The translations under genes and the position numbers were made by a program. A stretch of DNA of 64,000 bases from Cordilura impudica (taxonomy: Eukaryota > Arthropoda > Insecta > Diptera > Scathophagidae): assembly GCA_963682025.1 (NCBI GenBank), contig OY821518.1:15836422-15900421 (forward strand), read 5' to 3'. Under the pieces are notes generated by a model. The model was given only the letters and a program-made list of their open reading frames with translations, ran no database searches and was not told the DNA's origin. Shown piece by piece: positions 1 to 11,089 of this stretch. The stretch's first letter is position 1, and every line of letters starts with the position of its first letter.

Positions 1-736
1 AAAAGCTATTACATCAGTTATACTTAATATACTTTATATTACGAGTATTTTGCGTTTTCAAATTGGCAACACTATTTTCATGTAATTTTGGATCTTGAAA
101 ATAATAATTGTTTTGATATTTTTTTCTGTTACAAATTTATATATGTATATATATTTATTCTTTTTAGTAAAATAACAGGGACCAAAAAGAATTTTAAATA
201 TATATTAGAATGTTAAGAGAAAAATTTTTACAAACAATATTTAATAAGTTTGTGCTGATGTTTGTAACTATCAATAATACTTTACATAGGCACACCTCTT
301 ATAATAAATCGCCTTCTTAGTCGATTTTTTAAAATTGATTTAGATTTTTTTTTCTATTTTTAGATTAACATAATGATAGCTAATTCAGGAAACATATTTA
401 AAAATTTTCTTTTTTTTAATATTAATATCTGGAAATTTTTAGTCAAGAATCATGTTTTTTTATGGAAGAAATTATAATAGAAACTGGCCAAATAGAAAAA
501 CAATTAAAAACTAAATATAATTGGTGTTCAAATTTAATGTTTCAGTATCGGCAACAGTATCGGTAGTCATAGCCAACAATTGTTGCAATATCGAGTTTAA
601 GATGCAAGTAGAGGGTATTAAAGATTCGGCACAGCCTAATTTAAATTTCTAAATCGTAGCTAATTTTCTTTTTTGTTTAGGAGAGAAAGAAATGCTTTAA
701 CTTTGCTAAAAAGCAAGTTAAAAATAAATCAAAGAC
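1..736. other. AT-rich sequence, no gene seen
   Basis: No reading frame with recognisable protein similarity, no repeat shared with the rest of the window and no RNA gene. Homopolymer runs and scattered stops on both strands are typical of non-coding DNA. Confidence 0.6.
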
Positions 737-1150
737 AATTAGGACAATTATAATTGGTCTAGACTGACTTTGGGATACTTTATAGAGGAAAGTTATTGGA
801 TTCCACTTTACTAATGCAATAACTGGATATGGAAGATATACATAAACCAAATTTAAGCTATTGTAATTATTATTTATTTTATATACTGTGTTAAAAAATG
901 ACAAAATTGAAAAAATCTATATCGATAGGATAATCTATACTTTACGATAATTTTGGTTAGTCTGATAGGGGTTATTTGTATGGGAGCTTTGTTTAAACGT
1001 GTATCAATTTTCAAGTTTATTTAAAAAATTTAATAAAAATACAGATGGATATACAGACAGACAGATATACGAGCTGACGGACACCTCTAAATAGATATAA
1101 TAAATTGTTGCTCTAGGTCAAATAATTTGATTGCTACAACCATCACTGCA
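737..1150 (-). repeat. Degenerate mini-me-like repeat
   Basis: The left end carries a worn form of the GGTCTAGACCGAC terminal palindrome found in the intact copies at 14.4, 37.4, 38.3 and 56.6 kb. Near 1045-1085 there is a diverged GACA/GACG run, the complement of the GTCY microsatellite, followed by CTAGGTCAAATAATTTG, which matches the CTAGGTCAAATATTTTTGG block of good copies. The order fits one old copy in minus orientation. It has no coding capacity. Assignment rests on order and motifs, not on a full alignment. Confidence 0.55.
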
Positions 1151-2440
1151 TATTCGTTAGGCTGTAGCACTTAGTGAAGTGTCATTAAAGTGTTATTTCA
1201 ACCACTTTTTACAATGATCGATTTCATACACCATTAACTTATAATTATATTTTCTTTTCAAAGATATATAAAATTATTTGAAGTAATAAAAACGTATGCA
1301 ACCCTTTACCAAAAAACAATAAAAAAAAATATGTCATTCACTATGTAAATGACCATTTATATGAACAAATAGAGAAATAGCTAAATTTTTGCCTGTGGAG
1401 TGTGGTTTGGGGTCATTATTTCAGCATGTTGCAATATATTTGATAGACATATTATATATCGTTGAATAGATAAATATGTCTTCTTTAACAATATATATAA
1501 TAATAAGTAAAATTGAAAAATTTTGGGAACACTTTACCAAAAAACCAAAAAAAAAAAAACGAAAAACCATAGTTTTTCTATATTTTTTTCTGAAATTTGA
1601 ATATAAATATCTCAAAAACTATTAACGTTATCAAAATGATTTTTGGAGTGTTTTAGATAATTTAAATGCCGTTCTGAATCAATAAACAATATTTGAAGAT
1701 ATCGAGCGGATATTTTTGTATTAACTTTTAAAACTTAGTTTTTTTTTTAAAATTGCCCAATTTCGTCCAATGCTGGACGTAGGGTGCATGTCCAAAAATA
1801 TTAAAAATTTCTCTTACAACCATTCTCGAAGCATATTCTTTTAAAATATGTAGAAAAATATATACATGTTTTACCAAGGTTGTGAGAAAAAAAAAGTGAA
1901 AGAATAAAGGGTATTTTTTGACAAACATTTGCAATTTTTAGAACCTGATTCAAAAAGTCAATTTTAAGATTTTGTGCTCACTAAACGGTTTAAACTAATT
2001 CAAAAGGTACTTCAACGTATTTTTTTAAAAAGTTATGGCTATCGCCACATATTTTTATATTTTTTTTTATCTATTTTAATAAAAATGTTATTTGCGAAAA
2101 ACCAAGAAAGAATTTAGTGAAAAGTTCAAATGTTGATTTTTAAAATCAAATATTTTTTAAACCATAAGCGATAACTAGGTAGTATAAGCATATTTTTTGT
2201 TAATAGTTTAATGTTTATTGGAAAAATTTAAAAAACGTAAAAATCACTTCATATTTATAAAAGTTACAAGCTTTGAAAGCATTTTCAACCTCGAGGTGGT
2301 CGACTTTGGCACCCTGTAGCTCACCCTGTGTTACAACAGGGTACCTCAAAAATAAATACTTTGAAAGCCTATATCCTTGACTACAATCGCCTAGAATATA
2401 CTATTCCGATCCAACCAATAGTTTAGAAGTTCCAGACTTA
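1151..2440. other. Non-coding AT-rich stretch
   Basis: No supported gene. Short frames near 1421-1615 and 1728-1934 are T-rich and resemble nothing known. A GC-richer block at about 2290-2345 contains two CACCCTGT motifs and may be the end of an old DNA element, but no partner end was found. Confidence 0.5.
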
Positions 2441-2508
2441 TTACCACTTTTTTTGGTTTTGAACCACTGTGCAGTCCTCAGCAACAAGCTTTATCGGCTA
2501 GACCAACA

Positions 2509-2742
2509 ATGACGGAGGTTCCAGTTAAAAGAGCCAAATTAAATAATGTCGGTGCAGTCTTAACGGTTAATGGGATTTCTCATAGAGAATGTGCAACAAT
2601 ATGTAACGCGTTTCTAAAAGATTTAAATTTGTTGACAACGGATAACATTATTGACCCTTCTCCAGTCTTTAGAGCAAAGCAAACCGATAGAGAAAATGCA
2701 CTAATGAAGCATTTTAACGAAATTAAAATATTTATATACTAA
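2509..2742 (+). pseudogene. N-terminal fragment of an uncharacterised transposase-like gene
   Basis: A 77-codon frame starting MTEVPVKRAK and containing the pattern ISHRECATICNAFLKDLNLL. From memory this resembles the N-terminal part of a family of uncharacterised repeat-encoded proteins common in arthropods and cnidarians. The frame runs into a Helitron that begins at 2755, and the same gene seems to resume after it at 3089. I know no function for the family beyond its association with mobile DNA. It could be an unrelated frame; support comes mainly from the matching downstream part. Confidence 0.45.
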
Positions 2743-2754
2743 GCAACAACAGTT

Positions 2755-3088
2755 ATCAATAATATTAATAGGCTATCGATGTCCCGATTTTGTCCAAGCG
2801 TATATTATTTGAAAGGTATTTCTTTTTAGCCATTTCGCAGATTCACAGATTTTAAAATTTCTTCCTGTAGTTTGGGAAAATTGCATATGAAGTTGCTACT
2901 AGCACATACATTAAATTATATACATATGCTATGTCTGTGTTTACTAAATTTGGTAATGTGTTTGATAATGAGTTTGTTATCTTCAATCACAGTAATAATA
3001 AACCATAAAAATATTGGTTTGTGAATTGGCAAAGTAGAAAAATAAAGCTGGCTAGAAATTACACTCGAACTTCGAGCGCTGGAATATG
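2755..3088 (+). mobile_element. Short non-autonomous Helitron, decayed 3' end
   Basis: Begins TCAATAATATTAATAGGC, matching the TCTATAATATTAATAGGC start of copies at 10633, 36946 and 57435. It ends near the hairpin CTCGAACTTCGAG followed by GCGCTGGAATATG, where intact copies have GCTGGAATCTGCTAG. The TC start, 3' hairpin and CTAG end of the better copies are Helitron hallmarks; this copy has lost the CTAG. It splits the reading frame of the surrounding pseudogene. Confidence 0.7.
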
Positions 3089-3529
3089 TTTGCATTATTT
3101 TTTGATGGAAGAAAAGGCTTAACATTCAATATCGTAAAAAATACTGAAAAATATCAAAATCTTCGACAAAATTTCCAACAAAACCACTACGCCATTCTCT
3201 TTGAGCCTGGAAACATATTACGCCACACTGATGTCGTTCTAAGCACTCAGCTGATTGCACAATCACAAAGTTAAAAGCGGTGGGGGTCAATTGAAAATAT
3301 TCTTCAGTTTGTAGGGGAGCACATAGAAGGAGTAAAGATAGGGGGTTGCTGTACTGGAAAAAATTTTTTGCGTACAAAATTAAATGGGATAAGTCATACA
3401 TTTAACCCCTCTACAAGTCACCCAGAGCTAGTTACAGAATTACCGCTTTTTTTTCACATTTTCGCCAACCTTGGGGTAAAAGCGACAAACGAATTCGGTG
3501 GATTTTATACAAAACTACTACTGATTCTT
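3086..3529 (+). pseudogene. Middle part of the same uncharacterised transposase-like gene
   Basis: One reading frame of about 148 codons, broken once by an in-frame TAA at 3272-3274. It starts with ALFFDGRKGLTF, continues to an EPG motif, then KIGGCCTGKN and TELPLFFHIFANLG. These line up with motifs I recall from an uncharacterised arthropod/cnidarian repeat protein family: FDGRKD, EPGS, GCDGTxxNTG, and NELPLRHLF..LDG.T.GP..F.G. The expected Asp of GCDGT is Cys here, so a predicted acidic residue is lost. A C-terminal piece of apparently the same family lies at 48.8-49.75 kb. Function is unknown; RNase H-like transposase is only a guess. Confidence 0.5.
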
Positions 3530-4380
3530 TAAGATGAACATTTTTCTGTAAAAATCATTGCTGAACAAAATTTTTTTAAAATGTGCTACGGTCTAATATT
3601 CAAACAGCTTATAGGGTATATTAAAATAAACTATTAAGTTATAAAAGTTATAACGTTTTTGCGTCTCCAAAAAATTATATAAAAATAGACACGACATGGC
3701 AACTTATGGCCATGGATGCATAGATCCTAACAAGTGGGTAAATTTGTTTAATACCAAAATTAAAAAAATTGGCGACTTGCTACAATTTTACGACTTAGGC
3801 CACTTTCATAGTTATGGGATTTTTATTATATACTTCCTTTAAAGCATGCTTCATTAATTTTCTTGGTTAATAAAATATAAATATCAAATCAACATAATAT
3901 CAAACTAACATTGAAATGATTAATGAAAAACCATTTTTGAAGTACAGTGATCGGCATAATTATTTTGACAAGAAAAAAAAGCACTTTTTTCTATTTAACT
4001 TTATATATTCTTTGTTCCAAATAATGAAATAACGTATTGATAATTTAAAGTAGAAAAATTAAATAATGAATATTTTCTATATTAACTAAAAAAGTTGTGA
4101 ATTCAAAATATTATTTTGACAAATGAAAATTTTTAAAAAAGAAAGGCTTAATGCTGTACAAAAGTAATGAAGTTGATTATAGATTAGTAGAAAGTAAAAC
4201 CGCCTTTAGCTTGAATGACTTACAAAATGACTCAAAAAAAAAAGTTTGTAAAGTTAACTAAAAAATTAACTAATAATTATTTCCAAACGACTTTCCAGGG
4301 TTATAGGTTCCCGCATACAAGATTTTTTAGATCCTTTGATGGATTATATTTTTCTAAACTTTTTTTTTAAAAAATTTTTT
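3530..4380. other. No gene recognised
   Basis: AT-rich, with no frame carrying a recognisable domain and no repeat shared with other parts of the window. It separates the transposase-like pseudogene from the Transib remnant. Confidence 0.5.
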
Positions 4381-4383
4381 TTC

Positions 4384-5760
4384 CTAGTATACCTTAACTT
4401 TCAAAGATAACAATAGAAACCTATCAATTGATTTGTATTTGATATTTAAAAAACATGGATTCAAAGTGCCACAACTCTCCATTTCTTCATTTTCGCTTTC
4501 GGAATTTTCTTCGTCTGTTTGACAATTTTCCAAAAAATGTTGTTCCTCTGATCTCAGTAATTCTATCACTTCTGGTGGAAGCTTTAATTTCTTCTGGTGC
4601 TTGATGCCTTTACTCAACGAAAGGCTGGAAATATAAGAATATGATGTGTCCAATGCTCGATTAAAAATCTTTGTCAAGTTTTTCACACGGCTACTTATTC
4701 GTGCATGAAGCAATCTCTCGGATTTATATATTTTGTGGCTTGATTCAGCGGCATCCTCACCAAAGCAACCAACTAGAAACACAGTCGACAAAAATTAGTT
4801 TGCCGATAATACACAAGAACCTTATATACAGTAGCTATCATTGGTAACCATGGATACTTCTGCATGAACATTGTGGCCGTTTGAAAACAAAAGTCTTCAA
4901 ATTTACTCGAATCTAAAGGAAGCTGATATGATAAACATATTAAAATGACTTTTAAATTAAAAATGAGTTCGTTGTCAATGCCTGTAATTTCAGAAAACTT
5001 TAAATGTTCGTTGAACGTGCGCCGGGCCGTGCTGCCATCATTAGTACTTCCACAGCCATCAGTCTTATGGTTATCAACGTTCAAACCAATTTCATCGCAA
5101 AATTACTGTTGGATGTCAGCCTTCCTTCTTGCAACTAACGCTTTGTGAGTTTCATTTCTTATTTGCCACTTTTTAATGTCAATTTTGTAACCTGCATCAC
5201 AACAAATTCAAAAATACGGATCTAGCAATGCGGCGGACTTATCACATACTTCAAGTTCTCTTCTTTAGGTTTAATTTTTTGATTTTGGAAATCTGTTATG
5301 GTCATAAAATCCTTTGGTGTAGCACTGCATAAAGTGCACGTCTGACTAGATTTAGTTTTAGTCAAAATATTTAATAATTTGCGGTCAATTACAGTTAAAT
5401 AACTCAAATTTAACGCACAAAGTTTTTTTCGCCAGGACTTACTTTAAACGGACTTAGGGAATTTTTTTTTTTATATTTTCTTTTTCTTCTAAAATAATTT
5501 CTTTAGTCTCCTTTGTGTATTCTATTTTTAATGGTCGACAAAATATTATAGATAGTGGTGTACGATTGTCCCATAAAATATTTCCGGACGCTTCTATTAA
5601 ACGCAAAGGTATATAATAGTTATGAACAAAAGAGAGGAGTCACAATTTTGAGACGAACCCGCCTTTTCAAACTGTTGCTCATAAATTGTATAGCCAGTAA
5701 TGCTGTCAAGTCCATAACTGACAAAGAGCTCGGCGTATAAAATGTCGGTTTTTCTTGTTT
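4384..5760 (-). pseudogene. Transib (RAG1-like) transposase, decayed copy A
   Basis: Reading 5760 to 4384 on the minus strand, pieces in three frames follow the order of a Transib transposase, the DDE family related to the RAG1 core. YGLDSITGYTIYEQQF (about 5725-5680) corresponds to the KWGCDGSSGQSxYKQ block with the first catalytic Asp. IPLRLIEASGNILWDN matches VPLRL...WKNPRPSS. VIDRK with CTLC (5390-5320) matches the second Asp and the first zinc pair. GCGSTNDGSTARRTF (about 5060) matches GYGNSNDGNTSRRFF. DAAESSHKIYK (about 4750) matches the block with the third catalytic Glu. An acidic tail (TDEENSESENEEMES) follows. The zinc-binding His pair is lost (VYKVLVYY). Several frameshifts make it non-functional; no terminal repeats were identified. 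Confidence 0.8.
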
Positions 5761-5825
5761 CCATTAAGTTAGATACAACTCCATTACTAAAAAGTTAATA
5801 GTATTAAGAAAGTGTTTTAATTAAA

Positions 5826-6017
5826 TTATTGCATCAAAAAGTTTCTATACTGTAACGCTGTCTTTAAATATTTGATCATTTTTTCCCAATCTGTTGTACT
5901 AGCTCCGTTCAAAATTTGTATTATTTCCATATCATTTAACGTGGATCTCCCGAAACTTACTTGCCGAAATTCTCTTAAAATAGGGCAAAAACACAAGAAA
6001 TATACAAAAGTCTCCAT
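5826..6017 (-). pseudogene. Possible C-terminal tail of a non-LTR retrotransposon ORF2
   Basis: A 63-codon frame with FLCFCPILREFRQVSFG followed by LNGASTTDWEKMIKYLKTAL. The Cys-rich start and the closing LNG..DW....YLKTAL pattern resemble the end of ORF2 in several LINE clades. No RT motif is attached, so it would be a 5'-truncated or recombined scrap. It is bracketed by a 19-bp inverted repeat (5790-5808 and about 6025-6043). Confidence 0.35.
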
Positions 6018-6094
6018 TATTTGTTAATACTATTAACTTTTTGGTTAATCGGCAGACGTTTAAAAAAAAAAAAAAAACTGTTGTGAATATGTAC

Positions 6095-7486
6095 ATTAGG
6101 GTGCCCCTTAATAAAAAAAGTGTTCAAACTGTCGGTCTCACCCCCAAGAAATATGCGAATAGCAAAAAAAACTGAGAAATACAAAGTTTTGGGCCAATCA
6201 AAAAACGTTTAGTCGTGGCGCAAAGCGATTGAAAATTTTAAGTGTGTTTATATGGGGAAAATATGACTTTTTTTTTTTTCAGATTTTACGAAAATTTCGT
6301 TCTATAATTTAATTTTTCCGACAAACTGTTACATAATTCGGAATTAGTATTAAATTATCCTTTCAAAAGGCTATAAAACTTCAAAATCGTATGGAACCTC
6401 GCCAAGAAATAGCAAATGCCCCAGACCACTTTTGTGCCAAAAAAAACTAGGTCATGAAATTTGATGGCATTTTTTTCAACTTTGAGAAATTGATTAAAGC
6501 CATCATTCTTTTTTGGTCTCTATACTTATAAGTACTCAGATATGAAGTATTGTTTTATTGCCACGTTGTTAACCTATTGCGCATTGAGACCGAAAATTGG
6601 AAATTTTTTTGAAAGTTTCTTAAACAAAATTAAAAAAAATTAATATATTACTTTAAGGTTTAATTAAGTACATGTTGCAGATTAACTGTGTGAATTTTTA
6701 AGTAAATCCCTCTGCCAGAATTTTTTTGACAAGGATTTTATTTTTGCGGATTTCGAGAAAACTTGGATTTTTGTGAAATATTCTGTAAATGTACTCTTTC
6801 TAAATACTTTGTATCAAAAATTCATCACTTTTCTACTTTTAAATGTTATATTTTATCTTAATAGCCTAGGGTTTCGGAAAAAAATGATATGACTCCATTA
6901 ACCCTTTTGGAATTGGGGTCACATATGACCCCAACCTAATAAAAGACAATTTATGCAAAAAATTCAAATATTTGGTAAGTGCTGTCCAATTTTTAGATGC
7001 GGCGCTTAAAATGTAATAACCAAATGTGTAAAAGTTTCGTTCCGAAAATTTGGGATAAATCCGAGAACGTTAACCCATTATTTGCCAAGGCCAGATTTGG
7101 ATTTTAAGATATTTTTAAATAAAAATTACCGAAAACGAGTTTTTCTATTAAACTCGTTGATACCACTATTTAGAATTTAAGAAAAATAATTCGGTTAATT
7201 TTTTTTTATTTAACCCTTCAGTGCTCTTGAGATCAAAATTATCCATTGTGATATATCTCTGGTGCAATTATCTGCTTATTGCTCGCGAATATATATATAA
7301 AAGTCATATTTTCCCCATATAAACACACTTGAAATTTTCAATCGCTTTGCGCCACGACTAAACGTTTTTTGATTGGCCCAAAACTTTGTATTTCTCATTT
7401 TTTTTTTGCTATTCGCATATTTCTAGGGGGTGAGAGCGACAGTTTGAACACTTTTGTTCCCTCCAAATAACGAAGGGCCACCCTAA
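6095..7486. mobile_element. 1.4 kb non-autonomous DNA element with TIRs of about 185 bp
   Basis: The ends are inverted copies: 6095-6280 starts TTAGGGTGCCCCTTA and 7305-7486 ends GGGCCACCCTAA, with near-identical inner blocks around CGTTTAGTCGTGGCGCAAAG. Both ends abut TGTACA (6089-6094 and 7487-7492), a candidate 6-bp target duplication that is itself palindromic. The interior has no open frame and contains a GGGGTCACATATGACCCC palindrome near 6916. A diverged inverted copy of the interior lies at 49.85-51.19 kb. The superfamily is not assigned; neither the TIR nor the target site fits a family I can name. Confidence 0.75.
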
Positions 7487-7614
7487 TGTACATATATAAT
7501 TTTCTTTTTTTGTAACATTATTTAATACATAAATTTAAATATTATAAAATTAATTTACTTGTAATCTTAATTATTGTAATGAAAAGAAGAACTACTACTA
7601 CTACAACTACAGTA

Positions 7615-7965
7615 GATACAAATGCCTCTTGCATTTTTATTATTTTTTCGGATGTATGCTTCAGCAATGTTTCCAATGGAACTTTCGCTGGTGTCTCAGT
7701 GACTATTACGCCGTTATGTTTATTACATGAAAGTTATTTGTATAGAGGACATATATCACAATTTCTCATTTTGTTTTTATATCTTATATGCCAATATTGC
7801 TCTTTTGAAAAGTTGTTTTCTAAAAGAAAGGCTAGTCCTTCGTCAGCAGATAGCTTAGTTAATGACGCCCTTGGAATTAGTTTTCGTACTTTCGCAGCTC
7901 CAGTTGGAGTACTGACAGTCTCTTTTAAAGCCACTGCAAAATCTAATTGATAACATTTACCAGTT
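7615..7965 (-). pseudogene. Transib transposase fragment, copy B
   Basis: On the minus strand a frame reads ALKETVSTPTGAAKVRKL, then LTKLSADEGLAFLLENNFSK. This matches TSTPTRAAKYRKS and QLSAEEALSVLIEAKLT of the Transib at 22.4 kb. Past a stop it continues VTETPAKVPLETLLKHT, matching CETSAQVSLQGLLNHT of that copy. Only this N-terminal third is present; the catalytic region is missing. The opposite-strand frame at 7579-7950 is a shadow. Confidence 0.7.
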
Positions 7966-8454
7966 CGTAAGTATAGTTGTTGATATGCACTTTGTTTTGA
8001 GCATAGTTAAACTAGCGGTATCTTACGCAGTTGAACAAAAAATCCTCGAAAGTCAAGAGAAAAATTTGCCAAAATAATTGTGCCGACGACTGTAAGTGTA
8101 TTATTAATATGCAGACATCTCGTCTACATATACATATATGTGATCTTCTCCGAGAAAAGGGACCTAGTGTGTTAAAATTAAGTTTTGAGAAAAAAAAAAC
8201 CAGAGTTCAGAAAAAAACACACACTGAATAAAAAACTCGTACATATATGTAAACAAACATAATTTAGACCAACACACACATATTTTTAGCTTCATATCAA
8301 TTATGTGCGTTTCTAAATTTTCGACGGTGCCCAACACAATCATGACTGTGTTCGTTTTAATATTTCGTTATTTACACGAACATTTTTGTTGCACGTACTT
8401 TTTGTTTCGATCACACATAAACCACACATATTGGAGTGTTGCTTTATTTGAAGT

Positions 8455-8790
8455 TCGTGTTCTGGTACGTGTACTGAAAAAAAACCAGAACATGTACAGT
8501 AAACAGGTTCGAGTTCAGTTATATTTTATGTCGTGTTGTGGCTCGTGTACTAAGAAAAAACAGAACATGTACAATAAACAGGTTCGAGTTCAGATATATT
8601 TTAAGTCGTGTTCAGGCTCGTGTACTAAGAAAAAACAGAACATGTACAATAAACAGGTTCGAGTTCAGTTGTATTTTAAGTCCTGTTCTGGCTCGTGTAC
8701 TAAGAAAAAATAGAACATGTACAATAAACAGGTTCGAGTTCAGTTATATTTTAAATTCGTGTTCTGGTTCTTGTACTATGAAAAATTGAA
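8455..8790 (+). repeat. Tandem array of about 75 bp units, left arm
   Basis: Four units, each with GGTTCGAGTTCAGTTATAT, GGCTCGTGTACTAAGAAAAA and CAGAACATGTACAATAAACA. The phase is marked by GGTTCGAGTTCAG at about 8505, 8580, 8656 and 8731. The period of 75-76 bp keeps or shifts reading frame by unit, which produces overlapping open frames here. Confidence 0.85.
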
Positions 8791-9879
8791 ATATCAATTC
8801 GCGATCTGATACACCCCGATAAAAACGACAACAATTGTTTCAACCAAATCTATTAAAATTTTATTGACCCTTTTTTATGATTTACGTTGCAAATTGTTTA
8901 CAATTGTCAAATATTTTAAAATTTTATTGGCCATTTTTTGTGATTTACGTTCAAATTATTTACAATTGTTTTTATTGACTGGTTTTTATTTTAATAAAAG
9001 ATGGTAATAAAATACTTAAGACACAAAAACTGCACACTGCACTTAAATCTTTCTTGCAGGTTTCAATCAGACGTGTAAATTTTTTCGTTTCGCTATTAAA
9101 AGTTGCGTATTTTTCACATAATATTTGCAATTTACACAATAACAGTACACTTATAGATCACGATCTAATGAAAACTGAACCACTTTTAATGAATAAATGA
9201 CGCACGCACTCGCTATTTATTGCAAAATCAATTGCGTGAAATTGTAACGTAAGTCATAAAAAAGGGACAATAAAATATGAAAATATTTTTTTGGGTTTTT
9301 TTTATTGACACTCTATTGTGTTTTTACGCAAAAAGTCCCAAAAACTCATTGAGAAAAGGATTGTGCATTGACACTAATTGGTTCGCAAATTAAGGGTGGG
9401 TGATTGTGTTTTTTATGATGCAAAATTTGTTTGTGTCTAAAATTATTTGTTACCAAAAAAAAAAAAAAAAATGTTTGCAAAAGATCCTAACAACCAACAA
9501 GTGTGTCTTTTATGCCGCAAAATTGGGTTTTTCGTCTATGACACTAATTGGTTGCGAAAATAGGGGTGGGTAATGCAAAAAAAACCTAACAACCAACAAG
9601 TGTAACTTTTATGATGCTAAATAGTTTTTGTGTCTTAAGTATTTTATTACCATATTTTATTAAAATAAAAACCAGTAAATAAAAACAATTGTAAATAATT
9701 TCAACGTAAATCACCAAAAAAAATGGCCAATAAAATTTTAAAATATTTGACAATTGTAAACAATTTGCAACGTAAGTCATAAAAAAAGTTCAATAAAATT
9801 TTAATAAATTTGGTTGAAACAATTGTTGTCGTTTTTATCGGGGTGTATCATATCGCGAATTGATGTTTCAATTTTTCGT

Positions 9880-10060
9880 AGTACAAGAACCAGAACACGA
9901 TTTTAAAATATAACTGAACTCGTACCTGTTTATTGTACTTGTTCTATTTTTTCTTAGTACACGAGCCAGAACACGACTTAAAATATAACTGAACTCGAAC
10001 CTGTTTATTGTACATGTTCTGTTTTTTTTTTTCAGAACACGTACCAGAACACGAACTTCA
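9880..10060 (-). repeat. Tandem array of about 75 bp units, right arm
   Basis: Inverted counterpart of the left array, with two clear units and a partial third, again built on CTGAACTCGAACCTGTTTATT and TTCTTAGTACACGAGCCAGA. Fewer units than on the left shows that the arms have expanded or contracted independently. Confidence 0.85.
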
Positions 10061-10632
10061 AATAAAGCAACACTCCAATATGTGTGGTTTATGTGTGATC
10101 GAAACAAAAAGTACGTGATACAAAAATGTTCGTGTAAATAACGAAATATTAAAACGAACACAGTCATGATTGTGTTGGGCACCGTAGAAAATTTAGAAAC
10201 GCACATAATTGATATGAAAATAAAGATATGTGTTGGCTGCTTTTGAACATTGTGTGTTTCATGTGTGTATTTTCTGAACCTTGAAAAAAACGCATTTAAA
10301 GTTTCCACACCCTTTTAGGTACCAGAATCCACCGTTTTTGACACAACCCGTTTTTTGACACACTAGGTCCCTTTTTTCGGAGAAGGTCACATATATTGTG
10401 TGTGATATTAACTAAAATTTATAATATATTATTATATATTAAGTTAGCTAAAAGAAATTGTTTAAAAGTGTTCAATTAAATGTAAGCTAAATAATAACTT
10501 ATTTATTAACAAAAATTTATAATATTTATTTCTATAATTTTTTACTGATATTTAGGAAAATTATATTTTTCAATATAAATTTGCTTATATAATTTTTTTT
10601 TTAAAGATATTTATTAAATTAAAAAAAAAATA

Positions 10633-11008
10633 TCTATAATATTAATAGGCTAGGCGATTTCTTGTGACCGATGTTTTGTTCTACCATTTTATCCCGATTT
10701 AGACCAAATGTATATTATTTGAAAGGTATTTCTTTTTAGCCGATTTTCAGATTTACAAATTTTTTAATTTTTTTCGTTTATTTTTTTATTGCATTTAAAG
10801 TTTCTACTAACACATACATAAAATTATACAATGCTATGTGTGTGTTTATTAAATTTGTTAATGTGTTTGTTATAAAAATCAGTTTGTTTTTTTGTGTTGA
10901 TTTGTGAATTGGCTATTATTGATTAGCATACCTTTAGGGTCTTTATTTAATGAAAAAATAAAATTTCCTAGAATTTGCACTCGAATTTCGAGGGCTGGAA
11001 TCTGCTAG
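10633..11008 (+). mobile_element. Short non-autonomous Helitron, near-intact
   Basis: Starts TCTATAATATTAATAGGCTA and ends with hairpin CTCGAATTTCGAG then GGCTGGAATCTGCTAG. The base before is A and the base after is T, as expected for Helitron insertion without target duplication. About 376 bp, no coding capacity. Same family as 2755, 18268, 36946, 39812 and 57435. Confidence 0.85.
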
Positions 11009-11089
11009 TTTAATTTGATAATAATAACCCAACTGTGGAATGCTTTTTTCACTTATCAACTTTAACACAAAATATTTACGTATTTAAAA

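Larger units (their letters stand above)
8135..10396. mobile_element. Foldback-like element with long arms and internal tandem repeats
   Basis: A 2.26 kb palindromic element. The left arm (8135 to about 9032) and right arm (about 9612 to 10396) are inverted copies, from outer ends containing TGATCTTCTCCGAG / CTCGG-like sequence and GGGACCTAGTGTGT inward to AAGACACAAAAAC. Each arm holds a tandem array of about 75 bp units, as in Drosophila Foldback elements. The arms are unequal: about four units on the left, two to three on the right. The central spacer (about 9033-9611) holds a direct duplication of about 120 bp around GACACTAATTGGTT. No transposase is present, so it would be non-autonomous. 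The open frames in the arms come from the repeats and are probably not genes. Confidence 0.75.

Noticed and set aside
7579..7950. 123-codon plus-strand frame starting with a Thr run
   Set aside because: It lies opposite a Transib fragment whose minus-strand translation has clear similarity; the Thr run is a simple repeat.
8303..8789. Two overlapping frames in the 75-bp array
   Set aside because: Both arise from tandem units inside a Foldback-like arm, and the mirror arm gives similar frames; no known domain.
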